Source of the DNA: Chloroflexota bacterium
Lineage (GTDB): Bacteria; Chloroflexota; Anaerolineae; B4-G1; SLSP01
Reading direction: 5' to 3'
Assembly: GCA_019873645.1 (NCBI GenBank)
Contig: JAIOAX010000021.1
Location: 23,768-87,767 of the forward strand
DNA: 64,000 bases
The notes under the pieces are model-generated. The model did no database searches, was not told the origin of the DNA, and saw nothing but the letters and a program-made list of their open reading frames with translations. Of the stretch, positions 1 through 9,689 are shown one piece after another. Position numbers and translations under genes: made by a program. How positions within the stretch are numbered: the first letter of the stretch is position 1; every line of letters starts with the position of its first letter.

Positions 1-3000
1 GGTCAGTGTGAAGGTGAGCGCGCCCGCGCTCGCCGGTGCGGTGAATGTCGTCACGCTCACATTCGCCGTGAACGTGACGGGCGCGCCGCCCGTCTGCCGC
101 CAGAGATACGCCAGTGCATCCCCTTCTGGATCATACGAACCGGACCCGTCAAGCGTGACTACCGCGCCCACGCTGACGGTCTGATCCGGCCCGGCGTCCG
201 CTACCGGCGTCCGGTTGACCGGCAACGTGGTCACGGTGATGGTGAACGTTTGTGTGACACGATTGTCTCCGTCGGTCACATGGAGCGCGACCGGATACTC
301 TCCGACCGCTAACGGCGTGCCGGCGAGCGTGGCTGTGCGGCTGAAGTCCTGCGTCAGGCTGAGCCAGGTGGGCAACGTGGAAGCTGTGATGGTCAACACG
401 CCGCTGGAGTCGGCATCATCTGCTATGACGGTGTGAGTGTAGGGGATGCCGACTGTGGCGGTGATTTTGGGCGCGTTGGTGAACTCCGGCGGGTCGTTAT
501 CTGCGCTGACGGCGACCATAACGGCGGCGGTATCGGTGAATGTGCCATCGGAGATGATGTAGGTGAAGGTGGCGGTGTAAGCACTCAGGCTGTTGACCGG
601 GGTGTAGGCGCACGTCGCCAGGAGGGTATCGCAACCGGCGGTGCCGAACGCGGGTTGGGTCCAGGCAACCAGGGTCAGCGGGTCGCCGTCCAGGTCATCG
701 TCGTTGTTCAGGACGGGGATGGCGACCGGCGTATCTTCGTCTGTGGCAACCATGTCATCGGCGGCATGGGGTGGGTGTAGTGCGTCCTGGACGGTGATGG
801 TGAAGGTCTGTGTTGCGCTGCTTCCCTCGTTGTCCTCGACGCGCAGCGTCACGCCATGCTCTCCGATGTCTTCCTGGAGCGGTTTCCCCACCAGCGTCGC
901 CCGTCCGTTGTGGTAGTCGTAGAGCGTCAGCCAGGTCGGCGAGATCGGCGCGGTGATGGTGAGGGTGTTCGTCTCCACGTCAACGGCGATGATGCGGTAA
1001 ACGTAGAATCTGCCTTCGAGCGCGTCGGTGGGCGGCGTGCTGACAAACTCCGGTGGGCTATTGGCGTCCACCGCGAGGACGAAGCCGTCTTCCGCCGTGG
1101 ACGTGCCGTCGCCGACGGTGAGGGTGATGCTGGCCGTGCCGGATAGCCCCGCCGTTGGGGTGAGCGTGACGGTGCGCGTGATGCCGCTCCCGCCGAAGGT
1201 GATGTTGGTCAGAGGCACAAGGCTCTCATCCGACGACGCTTTGTCCAGCGTCAGCAGGTCGAGCGGCGTGTCGGGGTCGTTGACAAAGAAAGGAACGGTG
1301 AGCGGCACGCCGTCGTCGGCGGCCTGGTTGCGCACGTTGGAGATGAAGGGCGGGTCATCCATAGCCGCGACGGCGACGACGACGGTCGCCGTATCCTCCA
1401 ACTCGCCGTCGGAAGCGACGTAGTCGAACGTGTCGGTGTAGGCGGCGGTGCGGTTGGCCGGCGTGTAGATGACGACATCCCCGCTGATGACGGCGCTGCC
1501 GTAGAGCGGCGAGCTGACATGGGCGATGAACAACGCGCTGTCAGGATCGCTGTCGTTTGCCAGGACCGGAATGCCACGCGGCGTGCGTTCGTCCGTCGCG
1601 GCGGTGTCGTCTCTGGCGACGGGCGGGTCGTTGACCGCCGCAACAGTAACGGTGAATGTCTGAATCGCCGCCGCGCCGAAACTGTCCACCGCGCGCAGCG
1701 TGACGGGATGATCGCCCACATCCCCGGCCAGGGGACGCCCGGACAGGACGGCGTGCCCGTCGCCATAGTCAACGAGGCGCAGCCACAGCGGTCGCACCGG
1801 CGCGGCAATGCTCAAGGCATCGCCGTCGCCGTCTACTGCACGGATCGCATAGGTATAGTCAATGTCCTCAAATGCCGTGGTGATCGGCGCGGTGTCGAAC
1901 ACGGGCGCGGTGTTGGGGATCACGGTCAGCAGAAAACTATCAGCAGCGGCGGCATGGCCGTCGCCGACGGTCACCGTGATGAACGCCGCGCCGGACAACG
2001 CCGCCGTGGGGGTGATGACGACCGTGCGCGCGGCGCCGCTCCCGCCGAAGGCGATGGCATTCAACGGCGTGAGCGCCGGGTTCGACGTGGCTTTGTGGAG
2101 CGTCAGCGTGTCGAGGGGCGTGTCCGCATCGTTCACGGTGAAAGCGATCGGAGCGGTGGCCACGCCCTGGCGGGTCTGCCGGTCGGCGATGTCGGAGATG
2201 GTGGGGGGATCGTTGATAGCCGCGACGGCGACCGTGACGTTGGCCGTATCGGTGAGCGCGCCGTCGGAAATGGTGTAGGTGAAGGTATCGGTGTAGGATG
2301 CTGTCCGGTTGGTGGGCGTGTAGACGACGACGCCGCTGCTGATGACCGCGCTCCCGTAGAGCGGGAGGCCGACTGCCGTCAGGGAGAATGGGTCGCCGTC
2401 GGGGTCGTTATCGTTGCCCAGGACGGGAATTACCCGCGGCGTCAGCTCGTTGGTGTTGGCGAAATCGTTTCGGGCGATGGGCGCGTCGTTGACGTTGGCG
2501 ACGGTGATGACAAAAGCCTGCACCTCCCCCGTTCCTGCCTCATCTGTAACTCGCAGCCTGACGTTGTGATCGCCGACATCGGCGTTGAGCGGCAGGCCGG
2601 ACAGTATCGCCGTGCGCGTCGTCGGTTGCGTCAGGGTCAACCAGGCGGGTTTGAGCGCAGCGACGATGGTCAGTGCGTCGCCCGCGTCGAGGTCGGTGGC
2701 GACGACGGTATACGTGTACATGGCGTCTTCCGTCGCTTCCGTGACCGGCGCGCTGACGAACTCCGGCGGGCTGTTGACCCCCGCGCCCACCGCCAGCGCA
2801 AAAGCGTTATCGCGGGACGAGTGGCCGTCGCTCACCGTGACGGTGATGAGCGCCGTGCCGGTCATCCCGGCGGTCGGCGTGACAACGACGGTGCGGTTCG
2901 CGCCGCTCCCGCCGAACGCGATGTTCGCCAGCGGTACGAGCGTCGTATCCGACGAGGCCGCTCCCAGCGTCAGCGTGTCCACAGGCGTGTCCACATCGCC

Positions 3001-6000
3001 CACGGTGAAGGCAATCGGGCCGACGGGTACGCCGGGATCGGTGCGCTGGTTGGGGATGTCCGAGATGGTGGGCGGGTCGTCGTTCGCCGTGACCGGGATG
3101 GCGACGACGCCCGTGTCGCTCAATCCACCTGTGTCGGTGACGATGTAGGTGAGTGTGTCGGTGTAGCTGACCGTCTGGTTGGTCGGCGTATAGATGAAAC
3201 GACCCACGCCGAACAACGTAGCCGTCCCACTGAGCGGCGCCGTCAGAATGGCATAGGTCAGCGCGTCGCCGTTACGATCGCTGGCGGGGAAAGGCGCGTT
3301 CCGGGAGGCCTCCTCGTTCACGGGCGGGAGTGTGGCGTCGTCGGCCGTTGGCGCGACGTTGAGCACCGTCGCCTGGACCGAACTGTTGTTATTGCCAGCG
3401 TTGCCGTCGCGGCGGGCGGTGATTTCCGCCGTGTTGGTGAAGACGCCCGCCGCCAGCGGCGTGCGCAGCGTTCCCCTCACCGTGATGACGCCGCTCATCC
3501 CGGCGCCCAAATTCTGGACGCGCCAGACGTACCATGTTCCCGGCAGCCGCGTCACGGTGATGCTACTGGTGTATGACAAATCGCCAATCTGCCCTAAAGG
3601 CAGCGTGTCGGTGATGATCACGCCCGACGCCGCGACGCTGCTGACGTTGGTGAATGTGAGCGTATAGGTAATGACGTCGCCGGGCGCGGCGCTGGATGGC
3701 GTGACTGCCTTGGCGATGGCGACGTCGGGTGGGATAGGGACGTTGGACTCGTAGGCGCCCACGTCGCAGGCGGTGTTGAACGGGCGGGGCGCGCCGCGCT
3801 GATCCACATCAATGCCCGGCACGCACAAGCCGGCGTCAATCGCCGGGCTGCCGGGCTGCAAGGCGTAAACGAGGGTGTCGCCGCTCTTGGACAGCGGCCC
3901 CAACAGCGGATCGGTATTTTGCTGGTCACCGGTCGCGGTGAAGCCGCAGGTGTCGCCGTCTTCCAGGTTGTAGCCGTTGGAAACGACTCCAGAGTCGCAA
4001 TTGGACGGGCTGTTGCCGGCAAGCAGCGTGTTGTGCAGCGTCACAGTTGCACCACTCGCGCTGTAGATGCCGCCGCCCTCGTCATTCGCCACGTTACCGG
4101 CGATCGTTGTGAAGGTCAGCACAGACGTCGCTCCGCTTCCATTGTCAATACCGCCGCCGTCGCCGCCGTCGGTTTCGTTCTGGCCGATGGTGACGTTGGT
4201 TAGAGCTAACACGCCGCCCCTATTGTAGACGCCGCCGCCGTAAAGGGCCGTGTTGGCGGCGATGACAACCCGCTCCAGGGTCGCGCTACCAGCGTGAATT
4301 TGTATCCCGCCGCCCCCAAGGCCGGACGTATTGCTGAGGATCTGCGTTTCTCTCAATGTCGCGTTGCCGCGGTATACATGTATCCCACCGGCATAGGAAC
4401 TGGTTGTGTTGTTGATGATATCCACCTCGCTCAAAATCATCAAACCGTCGTCCAGGCATATCCCGCCGCCAATCCGGCTCGTGTTGCTGAATATGACCGT
4501 ACCGGTCAATACTGCGGCGCCTTCGCCGACATACACTCCACCGCCGTAGTCGGCGGAGGTGTTATAAGAAATCCCCGTTCCTTCTATGGTTGCGCTGCCG
4601 GCGCCGATGTACATTCCCCCGCCATTGGAGTCTGCTGTATTGCTGAAGATGCGCGCCGCGCCGATATCCACATAGCCATCCGCGGCGTATAACCCGCCAC
4701 CGGAACCGCCGGCCGTGTTGTAAGCGATCTCGATATCCTCCGCCGTGGTGCTGCCGCCAGAGACATAGATCCCGCCGCCATAGGTATCAACGGCGTTATA
4801 GGCGACATCTACAGCGTTCAAAGCCGCATCGCCAACGTCTATGTACATTCCGCCGCCATAGTCGGCGGTATTGCCGGTAAAGCGCGTCTTGACCAACGTC
4901 ATATCGCCGACCTCGAGATAGACGCCGCCGCCCCTTTGTCCGGCGACATTGCTATCAATCATCGTCGTGCGGATCGCGGCGTCGCCATCCCCGATGTATA
5001 CCCCGCCGCCGTAGTCCCCGGTTGTGTTGCTCACGATAGATGTTTCGGTCAGTGTAATACTGCCGGAGCCGACATACACACCGCCGCCGTTAGCGCCGGC
5101 GGTGTTGTTCGAGAGCATGACTCTGATCAACGTGGCGTCGCTGTGGTCGCCGTCGTAAGTGCTGACAAGAATTCCCCCACCGTCGTTATCTGCAGTATTG
5201 CCGGAGATCTCGGCATCGGTCACCGTTGCGCTGCCGCTTTGGATGTAGATTCCCCCACCTTTGTAGCTTGAGGTGTTGCTGAGAACGTGGGTTGCGCTCA
5301 ACGTTATACTTCCATCCACGAGATAGACCCCACCGCCTTCCGAAGAAACCATGTTATTGGCAATTTCGCCTGCGCTGATTGCTGCGCTGCTCTCGTCAAT
5401 CCACAGCCCGCCGCCATAGACGGCGGTGTTGCCATCAATGGCCGTTTCGCTCATCACAGCGTTGCTGTCGGTGAGGTACACTCCACCGCCATAGTAAGCG
5501 GTGTTGCTCAGGATTTGTGTCGCGCTTGCCGTCACCGTGCTGACGTTTGCATACACCCCGCCGCCGTAGTCATCCGCGATGTTACCGTAGATATTGACCT
5601 GGTTCAGCGTAACGTCGCTGGACGATGCGTACACCGCTCCGCCTTTGCTGCTAGCGTTGCCGCCGGTGAGGTCGAGATATTCCAGGGTGACAGTGCTGTT
5701 ATCAATGTAGACCACGCTGCCATAATTCTGCGCATCCAGCGTCGCGGGATTGTCGGGATCGGCGACGTTCCAATCACCGTCCGCGTAACCGCCGCGCAGG
5801 GTCAAGTCTTTGTTAATGAAAACGACTTTCCCGGAGACGCTGCCCGCGCAGACGCCCGCCACTTTGACGACACCACCCGCGCCTGCCGCACTGACCGCGT
5901 CGCGCAGGGCCTGGGCATCGGCGCTCTGGTAGACCGTTGCGCCGTCGTCGGGCGTGGCGAAACATGGAACGACGGTAACGCTGACCGAGCTGCTGTCGTT

Positions 6001-7902
6001 GTTGGGATCCTCGTCCTGGTCGGCGGCGATGGTCGCGGTGTTGGTGAAGACGCCTCCCGCCAGATCATCGGAGAGCACGCCGCTGATCGTGATCACGCCC
6101 GCCGCGCCGGGCTCCAGGTCTTGCACCTCCCAGACGAATTGCGTGCCGACGACCTGGTTGATCGCCACGTCGCTGCCGACCGAAACCACGGTGACAGAGG
6201 CTGGGATGGTATCGGTGATGCGCACGCCGGTCGCGGCGAGCACGCCCTCATTCGTGAAAGTGAGCGTATAGGTGAGCGCGTTGCCAGGCAAGGCGAACTC
6301 CGGAGTGACCGTCTTGACAAGGGTCACGTCTATCAGGCCGTCCGGTGCCAGCTCGTAAGCGCCAATGTCGCAGGTCGCTGTGCCGTCCTCGTCTCCGTCC
6401 AGCGGGCGCACCGCGCCGCGCTGATCGGTGGTGGGGCAGGTGGGCGCGCCCGCGTCTACCGCCGGACTCTTGATGAGCCGGCCGTACAGGAGCGCGTGGA
6501 CGGGCGTTGGCCCGCCGTAATCGCCCAACGCCGAGAGGCGCGGGTTGAGCGGACTGCTGCTCGTGCCCACCTGATCGTATACGCTGACGAAGCCGGTACA
6601 GCCGGTGTTGTCGCCGATCAGGTTGTAGCCCAGGGTGGTGAACGAGCCATAGGTGAAGCAGTCCGGGGCGACGTCGGTGGGCGAGTCATCGTGGTTCTCA
6701 GCGATGAGCGTATTCTTGACCAGCATCACCCCATAAGCTGGCCCGTTGAGACCACCCCCATCACCGGCGTTGTCCCCGTCGGAGTCGGCCGTATTGTCGG
6801 TGATCGTCACGCTGTCCAGCGTGCTGGTGCTGTATCCGCTGACGTATACGCCGCCGCCGCTCTCTTCGGTGCGGTTACCGCTGATCGTGACGTTGGTGAG
6901 CGTCACGGCGGCGTAGGCCCAGATGCCCCCGCCGGAGCTTTTGGAGGCGTTGCCGCTGACCGTACTGCCGGTGATTTGCAAATCCTCATACGTGTAGATG
7001 CCGCCGCCGTCAGAGTGCAGGGCGGTGTTATCGTGGATGTAACTGTTTTCGATGAGCAGCCGGTTTTCACTATAGATTCCGCCGCCGTCCTGACCAGTCT
7101 GATTATCGCTGACGATGGCGTTGGTGAGCGTCGCCGCGGCGGAGGCATAGATGCCACCGCCGTTCACATCAGCCGCGTTGCCGGCGATCTCGCTATCAGC
7201 GACCGTGAAGATTTTGTCTCCATACAGACCGCCCCCGGACCCGGTAGCGGTATTGCTCACAACCTGGCTGTTTTCGACGACCACTGTGCCATAGCTAAAG
7301 ACGCCGCCGCCATTCCCGTAGGATGTGTTCTCGCGGATGATGCTGTCCACGATCGTCAATGTGCCGCCGTAGGTGTTGTAGATGCCGCCGCCGTTGTCGG
7401 CCCAACCGCCCTCGACGATGCTGTTCGTGAGCGTCAGGACGCCGGTGTTGCAAATGCCGCCGCCCTCATCGCCGGCCTCGTTGTCGGTGATGAGCACGTT
7501 GTCGAGCGTCAATTTGCCCTTGTTGTACACACCCGTCCCATCGTCGCTGTGGTAGACGCCCTGGATCGTCACGCCAGAGATGGCGACGACGGCGCTCGAA
7601 CTGTCAATCAAAAAGACCTGTCCCACGCCGCCGACCCACGTCTCGGCGGGGCCAGCGCCGGTCAACGTCAGGCTGCGGGCGATGACGACATTCTCTTCGT
7701 AGGACCCCGCAGCGACGGTGATTGTGCTGCAGGTGGCGTCGTCCACGGCGTCCTGGATGGTGGTGTAATCCGCCGCGCCGTCGTCATCTACGGTGCAGGT
7801 CGCGGATGGCGCGCGCGGGGGCGCAGCCGCGACGGGTGGGGTTAAGCTCGCCATCAACCCCAGGCAGACAATCAGACGAACGAGCCAGTGTTTTGTGTTC
7901 AT
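1..7902 (-). CDS. Giant secreted beta-helix / DUF11 / cadherin-like / PKD protein (3' end outside window)
   Basis: This reading frame stays open for 2634 codons from ATG at 7902 to the left edge, so the C-terminus is missing. A signal peptide covers about residues 1-27, ending in VAA-APP. A right-handed beta-helix region (about 7810-6480) with many NGGGIYN-type turns follows and closes with a DQRG...CDIGAYE choice-of-anchor-Q-like segment. Then come a DUF11-like domain (about 6330-5960), a second beta-helix (5950-3760) ending in DQRG...CDVGAYE, a second DUF11-like domain (3720-3370), repeated cadherin/Ig-like modules (3360-200) and a PKD-like domain (190-1, VTLDGSGSYDPEGD). It is probably a cell-surface or secreted adhesin or structural protein. 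A Shine-Dalgarno-like AGGTAAGG precedes the start, 5 bp after the preceding gene. Long plus-strand frames over this region are shadows. The architecture is clear; the exact function is unknown. Confidence 0.9.
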   Translation of the reverse strand, partial: MNTKHWLVRLIVCLGLMASLTPPVAAAPPRAPSATCTVDDDGAADYTTIQDAVDDATCSTITVAAGSYEENVVIARSLTLTGAGPAETWVGGVGQVFLIDSSSAVVAISGVTIQGVYHSDDGTGVYNKGKLTLDNVLITDNEAGDEGGGICNTGVLTLTNSIVEGGWADNGGGIYNTYGGTLTIVDSIIRENTSYGNGGGVFSYGTVVVENSQVVSNTATGSGGGLYGDKIFTVADSEIAGNAADVNGGGIYASAAATLTNAIVSDNQTGQDGGGIYSENRLLIENSYIHDNTALHSDGGGIYTYEDLQITGSTVSGNASKSSGGGIWAYAAVTLTNVTISGNRTEESGGGVYVSGYSTSTLDSVTITDNTADSDGDNAGDGGGLNGPAYGVMLVKNTLIAENHDDSPTDVAPDCFTYGSFTTLGYNLIGDNTGCTGFVSVYDQVGTSSSPLNPRLSALGDYGGPTPVHALLYGRLIKSPAVDAGAPTCPTTDQRGAVRPLDGDEDGTATCDIGAYELAPDGLIDVTLVKTVTPEFALPGNALTYTLTFTNEGVLAATGVRITDTIPASVTVVSVGSDVAINQVVGTQFVWEVQDLEPGAAGVITISGVLSDDLAGGVFTNTATIAADQDEDPNNDSSSVSVTVVPCFATPDDGATVYQSADAQALRDAVSAAGAGGVVKVAGVCAGSVSGKVVFINKDLTLRGGYADGDWNVADPDNPATLDAQNYGSVVYIDNSTVTLEYLDLTGGNASSKGGAVYASSSDVTLNQVNIYGNIADDYGGGVYANVSTVTASATQILSNTAYYGGGVYLTDSNAVMSETAIDGNTAVYGGGLWIDESSAAISAGEIANNMVSSEGGGVYLVDGSITLSATHVLSNTSSYKGGGIYIQSGSATVTDAEISGNTADNDGGGILVSTYDGDHSDATLIRVMLSNNTAGANGGGVYVGSGSITLTETSIVSNTTGDYGGGVYIGDGDAAIRTTMIDSNVAGQRGGGVYLEVGDMTLVKTRFTGNTADYGGGMYIDVGDAALNAVDVAYNAVDTYGGGIYVSGGSTTAEDIEIAYNTAGGSGGGLYAADGYVDIGAARIFSNTADSNGGGMYIGAGSATIEGTGISYNTSADYGGGVYVGEGAAVLTGTVIFSNTSRIGGGICLDDGLMILSEVDIINNTTSSYAGGIHVYRGNATLRETQILSNTSGLGGGGIQIHAGSATLERVVIAANTALYGGGVYNRGGVLALTNVTIGQNETDGGDGGGIDNGSGATSVLTFTTIAGNVANDEGGGIYSASGATVTLHNTLLAGNSPSNCDSGVVSNGYNLEDGDTCGFTATGDQQNTDPLLGPLSKSGDTLVYALQPGSPAIDAGLCVPGIDVDQRGAPRPFNTACDVGAYESNVPIPPDVAIAKAVTPSSAAPGDVITYTLTFTNVSSVAASGVIITDTLPLGQIGDLSYTSSITVTRLPGTWYVWRVQNLGAGMSGVITVRGTLRTPLAAGVFTNTAEITARRDGNAGNNNSSVQATVLNVAPTADDATLPPVNEEASRNAPFPASDRNGDALTYAILTAPLSGTATLFGVGRFIYTPTNQTVSYTDTLTYIVTDTGGLSDTGVVAIPVTANDDPPTISDIPNQRTDPGVPVGPIAFTVGDVDTPVDTLTLGAASSDTTLVPLANIAFGGSGANRTVVVTPTAGMTGTALITVTVSDGHSSRDNAFALAVGAGVNSPPEFVSAPVTEATEDAMYTYTVVATDLDAGDALTIVAALKPAWLTLTQPTTRTAILSGLPLNADVGDHNVRLRVTDEAGTGEVQAFVITVANVNDAPIARNDFANTNELTPRVIPVLGNDNDPDGDPFSLTAVGLPLYGSAVISSGVVVYTPTNRTASYTDTFTYTISDGALTDTANVTVAVAAINDPPTISDIADRQTRQGVATAPIAFTVNDADTPLDTLTLHKATSNPALTPLNAIAFGGSGAARTVVITPTAALSGAAFITVTVGDGHAAAADSFLLTVIPNTAPVFDTAPITTAFEDIDYTYAIRAVDGDGDALSIAAPVRPLWLRLVDYGDGHAVLSGRPLAGDVGDHPVTLRAVDSFGAAAIQTFTVTVAAVNDPPVARDDTAATDERTPRGIPVLANDSDPDSALFIAHVSSPLYGSAVISGDVVIYTPANRTAAYTDTFDYVASDGELEDTATVVVAVAAMDDPPFISNVRNQAADDGVPLTVPFFVNDPDTPLDLLTLDKASSDESLVPLTNITFGGSGITRTVTLTPTAGLSGTASITLTVGDGTSTAEDGFVLAVDANSPPEFVSTPPTDALEGRFYVYRIIAVDVETNTLTITAPISPTWLTLYDYHNGRATLVGKPLQEDIGEHGVTLRVEDNEGSSATQTFTITVQDALHPPHAADDMVATDEDTPVAIPVLNNDDDLDGDPLTLVAWTQPAFGTAGCDTLLATCAYTPVNSLSAYTATFTYIISDGTFTDTAAVMVAVSADNDPPEFTNAPKITATVGIPYTHTVIADDADSSGVLTITASTLPTWLSLTQDFSRTATLAGTPLAVGEYPVALHVTDGDNRVTQTFTITVTTLPVNRTPVADAGPDQTVSVGAVVTLDGSGSYDPEGDALAYLWRQTGGAPVTFTANVSVTTFTAPASAGALTFTLT
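790..3350 (-). repeat. Three tandem ~850-bp modules inside the giant surface protein
   Basis: Within the coding sequence of the giant protein, a set of three domains recurs about every 850 bp (roughly 3350-2500, 2500-1650, 1650-790). Each set has a cadherin/VCBS-like domain (ARNDFANTNEL.., VARDDTAATDE..), an Ig-like domain beginning PPTISDI or PPFISNV and holding FGGSG, and a putative-Ig domain beginning PPEFVSAP-like and ending VNDAP or VNDPP. A fourth partial set (790-200) lacks the middle domain. The copies differ at many residues, so this is old modular duplication rather than a recent expansion. Confidence 0.75.
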
Positions 7903-7907
7903 CTGCC

Positions 7908-8660
7908 TTACCTCTTGGGTGAATTTTGGTTCGCCAGCGCCATCAGCACCGGAAGGTTGGGGATTTTCGACGCCATCGCAAACGCCCAGTCCCGACGTTG
8001 TCCCTTCTGCATGACGTGGAGCACGCCGCGGCGCAGTTCCACGCGCTCAACCTGCTCCCAGGGCAGCGTTTTCCCGCCTGCGGAGAGGCCGATGCGGCTG
8101 ACCGCGAACGGGCCGAAGGCGACGGATTCGCCGGCGTCGCAGGCGGCCCGCGCGCGCGGGAACATCCGCTCGGCGCACGCTTTCTGCATCGCGGCGCCCA
8201 GCCCGGCGATTTTGTCTACCTGGTTGTTAAAGACGAACTTCCGCCCGTCAGCCAGGCGCACGGTATAGATGTACGTCGTGTTGGTGTGCGCACTGCCGCG
8301 GTAGGTTTCGATCACGTTCTGCCACACTTCCGTTACATCGTCCCACCGGACGGCGACAGTTTGACCGCCCAGTGTGCGGGTGAACCCATCCGTGAAGAGG
8401 CGCACACAGAGATCGCGCCGCCGCTGGCGTCCAAGAAGGGCGAACACGCCGATGAGCGCCACCGGCAGCCCGGCGGCGGCGATGAGCAGGTCCGGCCACT
8501 CGCCCTTCGAGACCGCCAGACCAATGATGGCGAATATCGCGCCGACGGCGATCAAGCCCCATCCCGCCAGCAGCGATTCTTTTTGCGCTTTGGGGTTGGC
8601 GCGGTGCTCGGCGATGAGCCCGCCCAGGTTATACGATTGTGAAAAAGCATTGGTTTCCAT
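7908..8660 (-). CDS. DUF6585-like membrane protein
   Basis: A 250-residue protein starting METNAFSQSYNLGGL. The ATG at 8660 is chosen because GGAGGGAGA lies just upstream; longer in-frame starts overlap the preceding gene. An N-terminal segment with a LIAEHRANP motif precedes two hydrophobic helices (about residues 28-48 and 56-76). A soluble domain follows with two WDDV/WEQV-type strands (RWDDVTEVWQN, LPWEQVERVEL), which resembles a pair of pleckstrin-homology-like folds facing the cytoplasm. I recall similar proteins being labelled DUF6585 in Chloroflexota, but the assignment is tentative. It ends 5 bp before the giant secreted protein and is probably co-transcribed with it. No catalytic motif is visible and function is unknown. 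Confidence 0.75.
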   Translation of the reverse strand: METNAFSQSYNLGGLIAEHRANPKAQKESLLAGWGLIAVGAIFAIIGLAVSKGEWPDLLIAAAGLPVALIGVFALLGRQRRRDLCVRLFTDGFTRTLGGQTVAVRWDDVTEVWQNVIETYRGSAHTNTTYIYTVRLADGRKFVFNNQVDKIAGLGAAMQKACAERMFPRARAACDAGESVAFGPFAVSRIGLSAGGKTLPWEQVERVELRRGVLHVMQKGQRRDWAFAMASKIPNLPVLMALANQNSPKR

Positions 8661-8671
8661 TTCTCCCTCCA

Positions 8672-8884
8672 TCAGGATTGATTGGGCGGCGATGGGCGTG
8701 CTGCCAGCCGCCGGGTTATCTCGTTGCGGAGTGCGGCCTCGTCCAGCGGCCCCAGCGCCGCCAGACATTCATCGCACACCCGGTTTTCCGGGAGGATCAG
8801 GTCCGCGCTCATGCGCGTAAACTGCCGCCCGCAAAGCAAGCACTCGAACTCTCTCTCCGTCATACATATACCTAACGAACACAT
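8672..8884 (-). CDS. Small zinc-ribbon protein
   Basis: A 70-residue protein with two CxxC knuckles (FECLLCGRQF and VCDECLAAL) about 25 residues apart, the pattern of a structural zinc ribbon. The start at 8884 has GAGGTGAG six bases upstream; an internal ATG at codon 8 (MTEREFE) has no comparable ribosome site but would give a more usual N-terminus. The stop codon lies about 10 bases upstream of the next gene's start and overlaps an alternative start there, which suggests coupled translation. Role unknown; a regulatory or scaffold peptide of the membrane operon is possible. Confidence 0.7.
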   Translation of the reverse strand: MCSLGICMTEREFECLLCGRQFTRMSADLILPENRVCDECLAALGPLDEAALRNEITRRLAARPSPPNQS

Positions 8885-8976
8885 CCCTCACCTCTTTTTT
8901 TCTTGTTGGGAACACGGAACAACGCAGACGAACACAGACTTTGAGGTGGGTCAGTGGAAATCCGTGTTTTTCCGTG

Positions 8977-9591
8977 TCATCTGTGTCCCTTATTCACCTG
9001 CGTAGCCCCTATTTGTTCGGTCAGCAAAACTTCGACGTCGCGCGGGTTGCGGATCGCCAGGAAGCCGATGGGTATGACGCCGGTTGAAGTCCGCCCGCCC
9101 CTATAGTGATAGACGCGGGTCTCCCGTGCAAAGATGATGTCGCCCTGCTGGTCGTCGCCGCGACGTTCGACCTGGCGCATGTCTTTCAGCGCGTAAGAGC
9201 ACACCGACGCCGTGGGCCAGCGATCGATCAAGATCGCGCGCCGGTCACTCAGCGCGTATACCTTACGGCTGGCCTTGATATACTCCCAGAGCGGCGACAG
9301 GATCATCGCTACTCCCAAAAGTGCAAACAGGCCCAGGAGTATGTAAAAGATTCCCAACACATTGCCGCCCGCCATGCGGCCAAAAGAGCTTCTCCGGCTC
9401 ATCGAGCTGACTTGGGTGAAGAAGAAGTAGATAAAAGCCGACCACACGAGACCCACAAACACGCGCGGCAGGCTTTTCACCGCCAGGCGCATCGGAATCG
9501 GCCGCCCGGCCCACACCAACTGCTCCCCACTGTGGAGCTCAGACGCCGCTATCTGACGGCTGGATTCATCCTCTGACATAGCGTAGTCCAT
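8977..9591 (-). CDS. Membrane protein with bacterial PH-like domain
   Basis: A 204-residue protein with an acidic N-terminus (GEQLVWAGRPIPMRLAVKSLP), two transmembrane helices (about residues 43-60 and 79-103), then a YALSDRRAILI motif and a beta-rich tail. The WAGRP followed by helices and Y-x-L-T/S-x-R-R is typical of bacterial PH-domain (YdbT/DUF304-like) membrane proteins. AGGAGGG lies six bases upstream of the ATG at 9591. It heads the group of small membrane genes that ends with the giant secreted protein. Function unknown. Confidence 0.8.
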   Translation of the reverse strand: MDYAMSEDESSRQIAASELHSGEQLVWAGRPIPMRLAVKSLPRVFVGLVWSAFIYFFFTQVSSMSRRSSFGRMAGGNVLGIFYILLGLFALLGVAMILSPLWEYIKASRKVYALSDRRAILIDRWPTASVCSYALKDMRQVERRGDDQQGDIIFARETRVYHYRGGRTSTGVIPIGFLAIRNPRDVEVLLTEQIGATQVNKGHR

Positions 9592-9689
9592 CGCATACCC
9601 TCCTATCGTCTCTCTGCCCGCGTCCTTAATCCCCGATCACTGAAACCCAGATTGCCGGTCCATTTCTCCCTCCACCATAGTTTGCCTCC

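Noticed and set aside
1519..3576. Long plus-strand frame of 685 codons
   Set aside because: It is antisense to the giant secreted protein, whose minus-strand frame has clear domains and stays open from 7902 to 1. The plus frame is Arg/Asp-rich without domains.
5287..7845. Long plus-strand frame of 852 codons
   Set aside because: Also a shadow of the same minus-strand gene; the beta-helix turns and signal peptide are on the minus strand.
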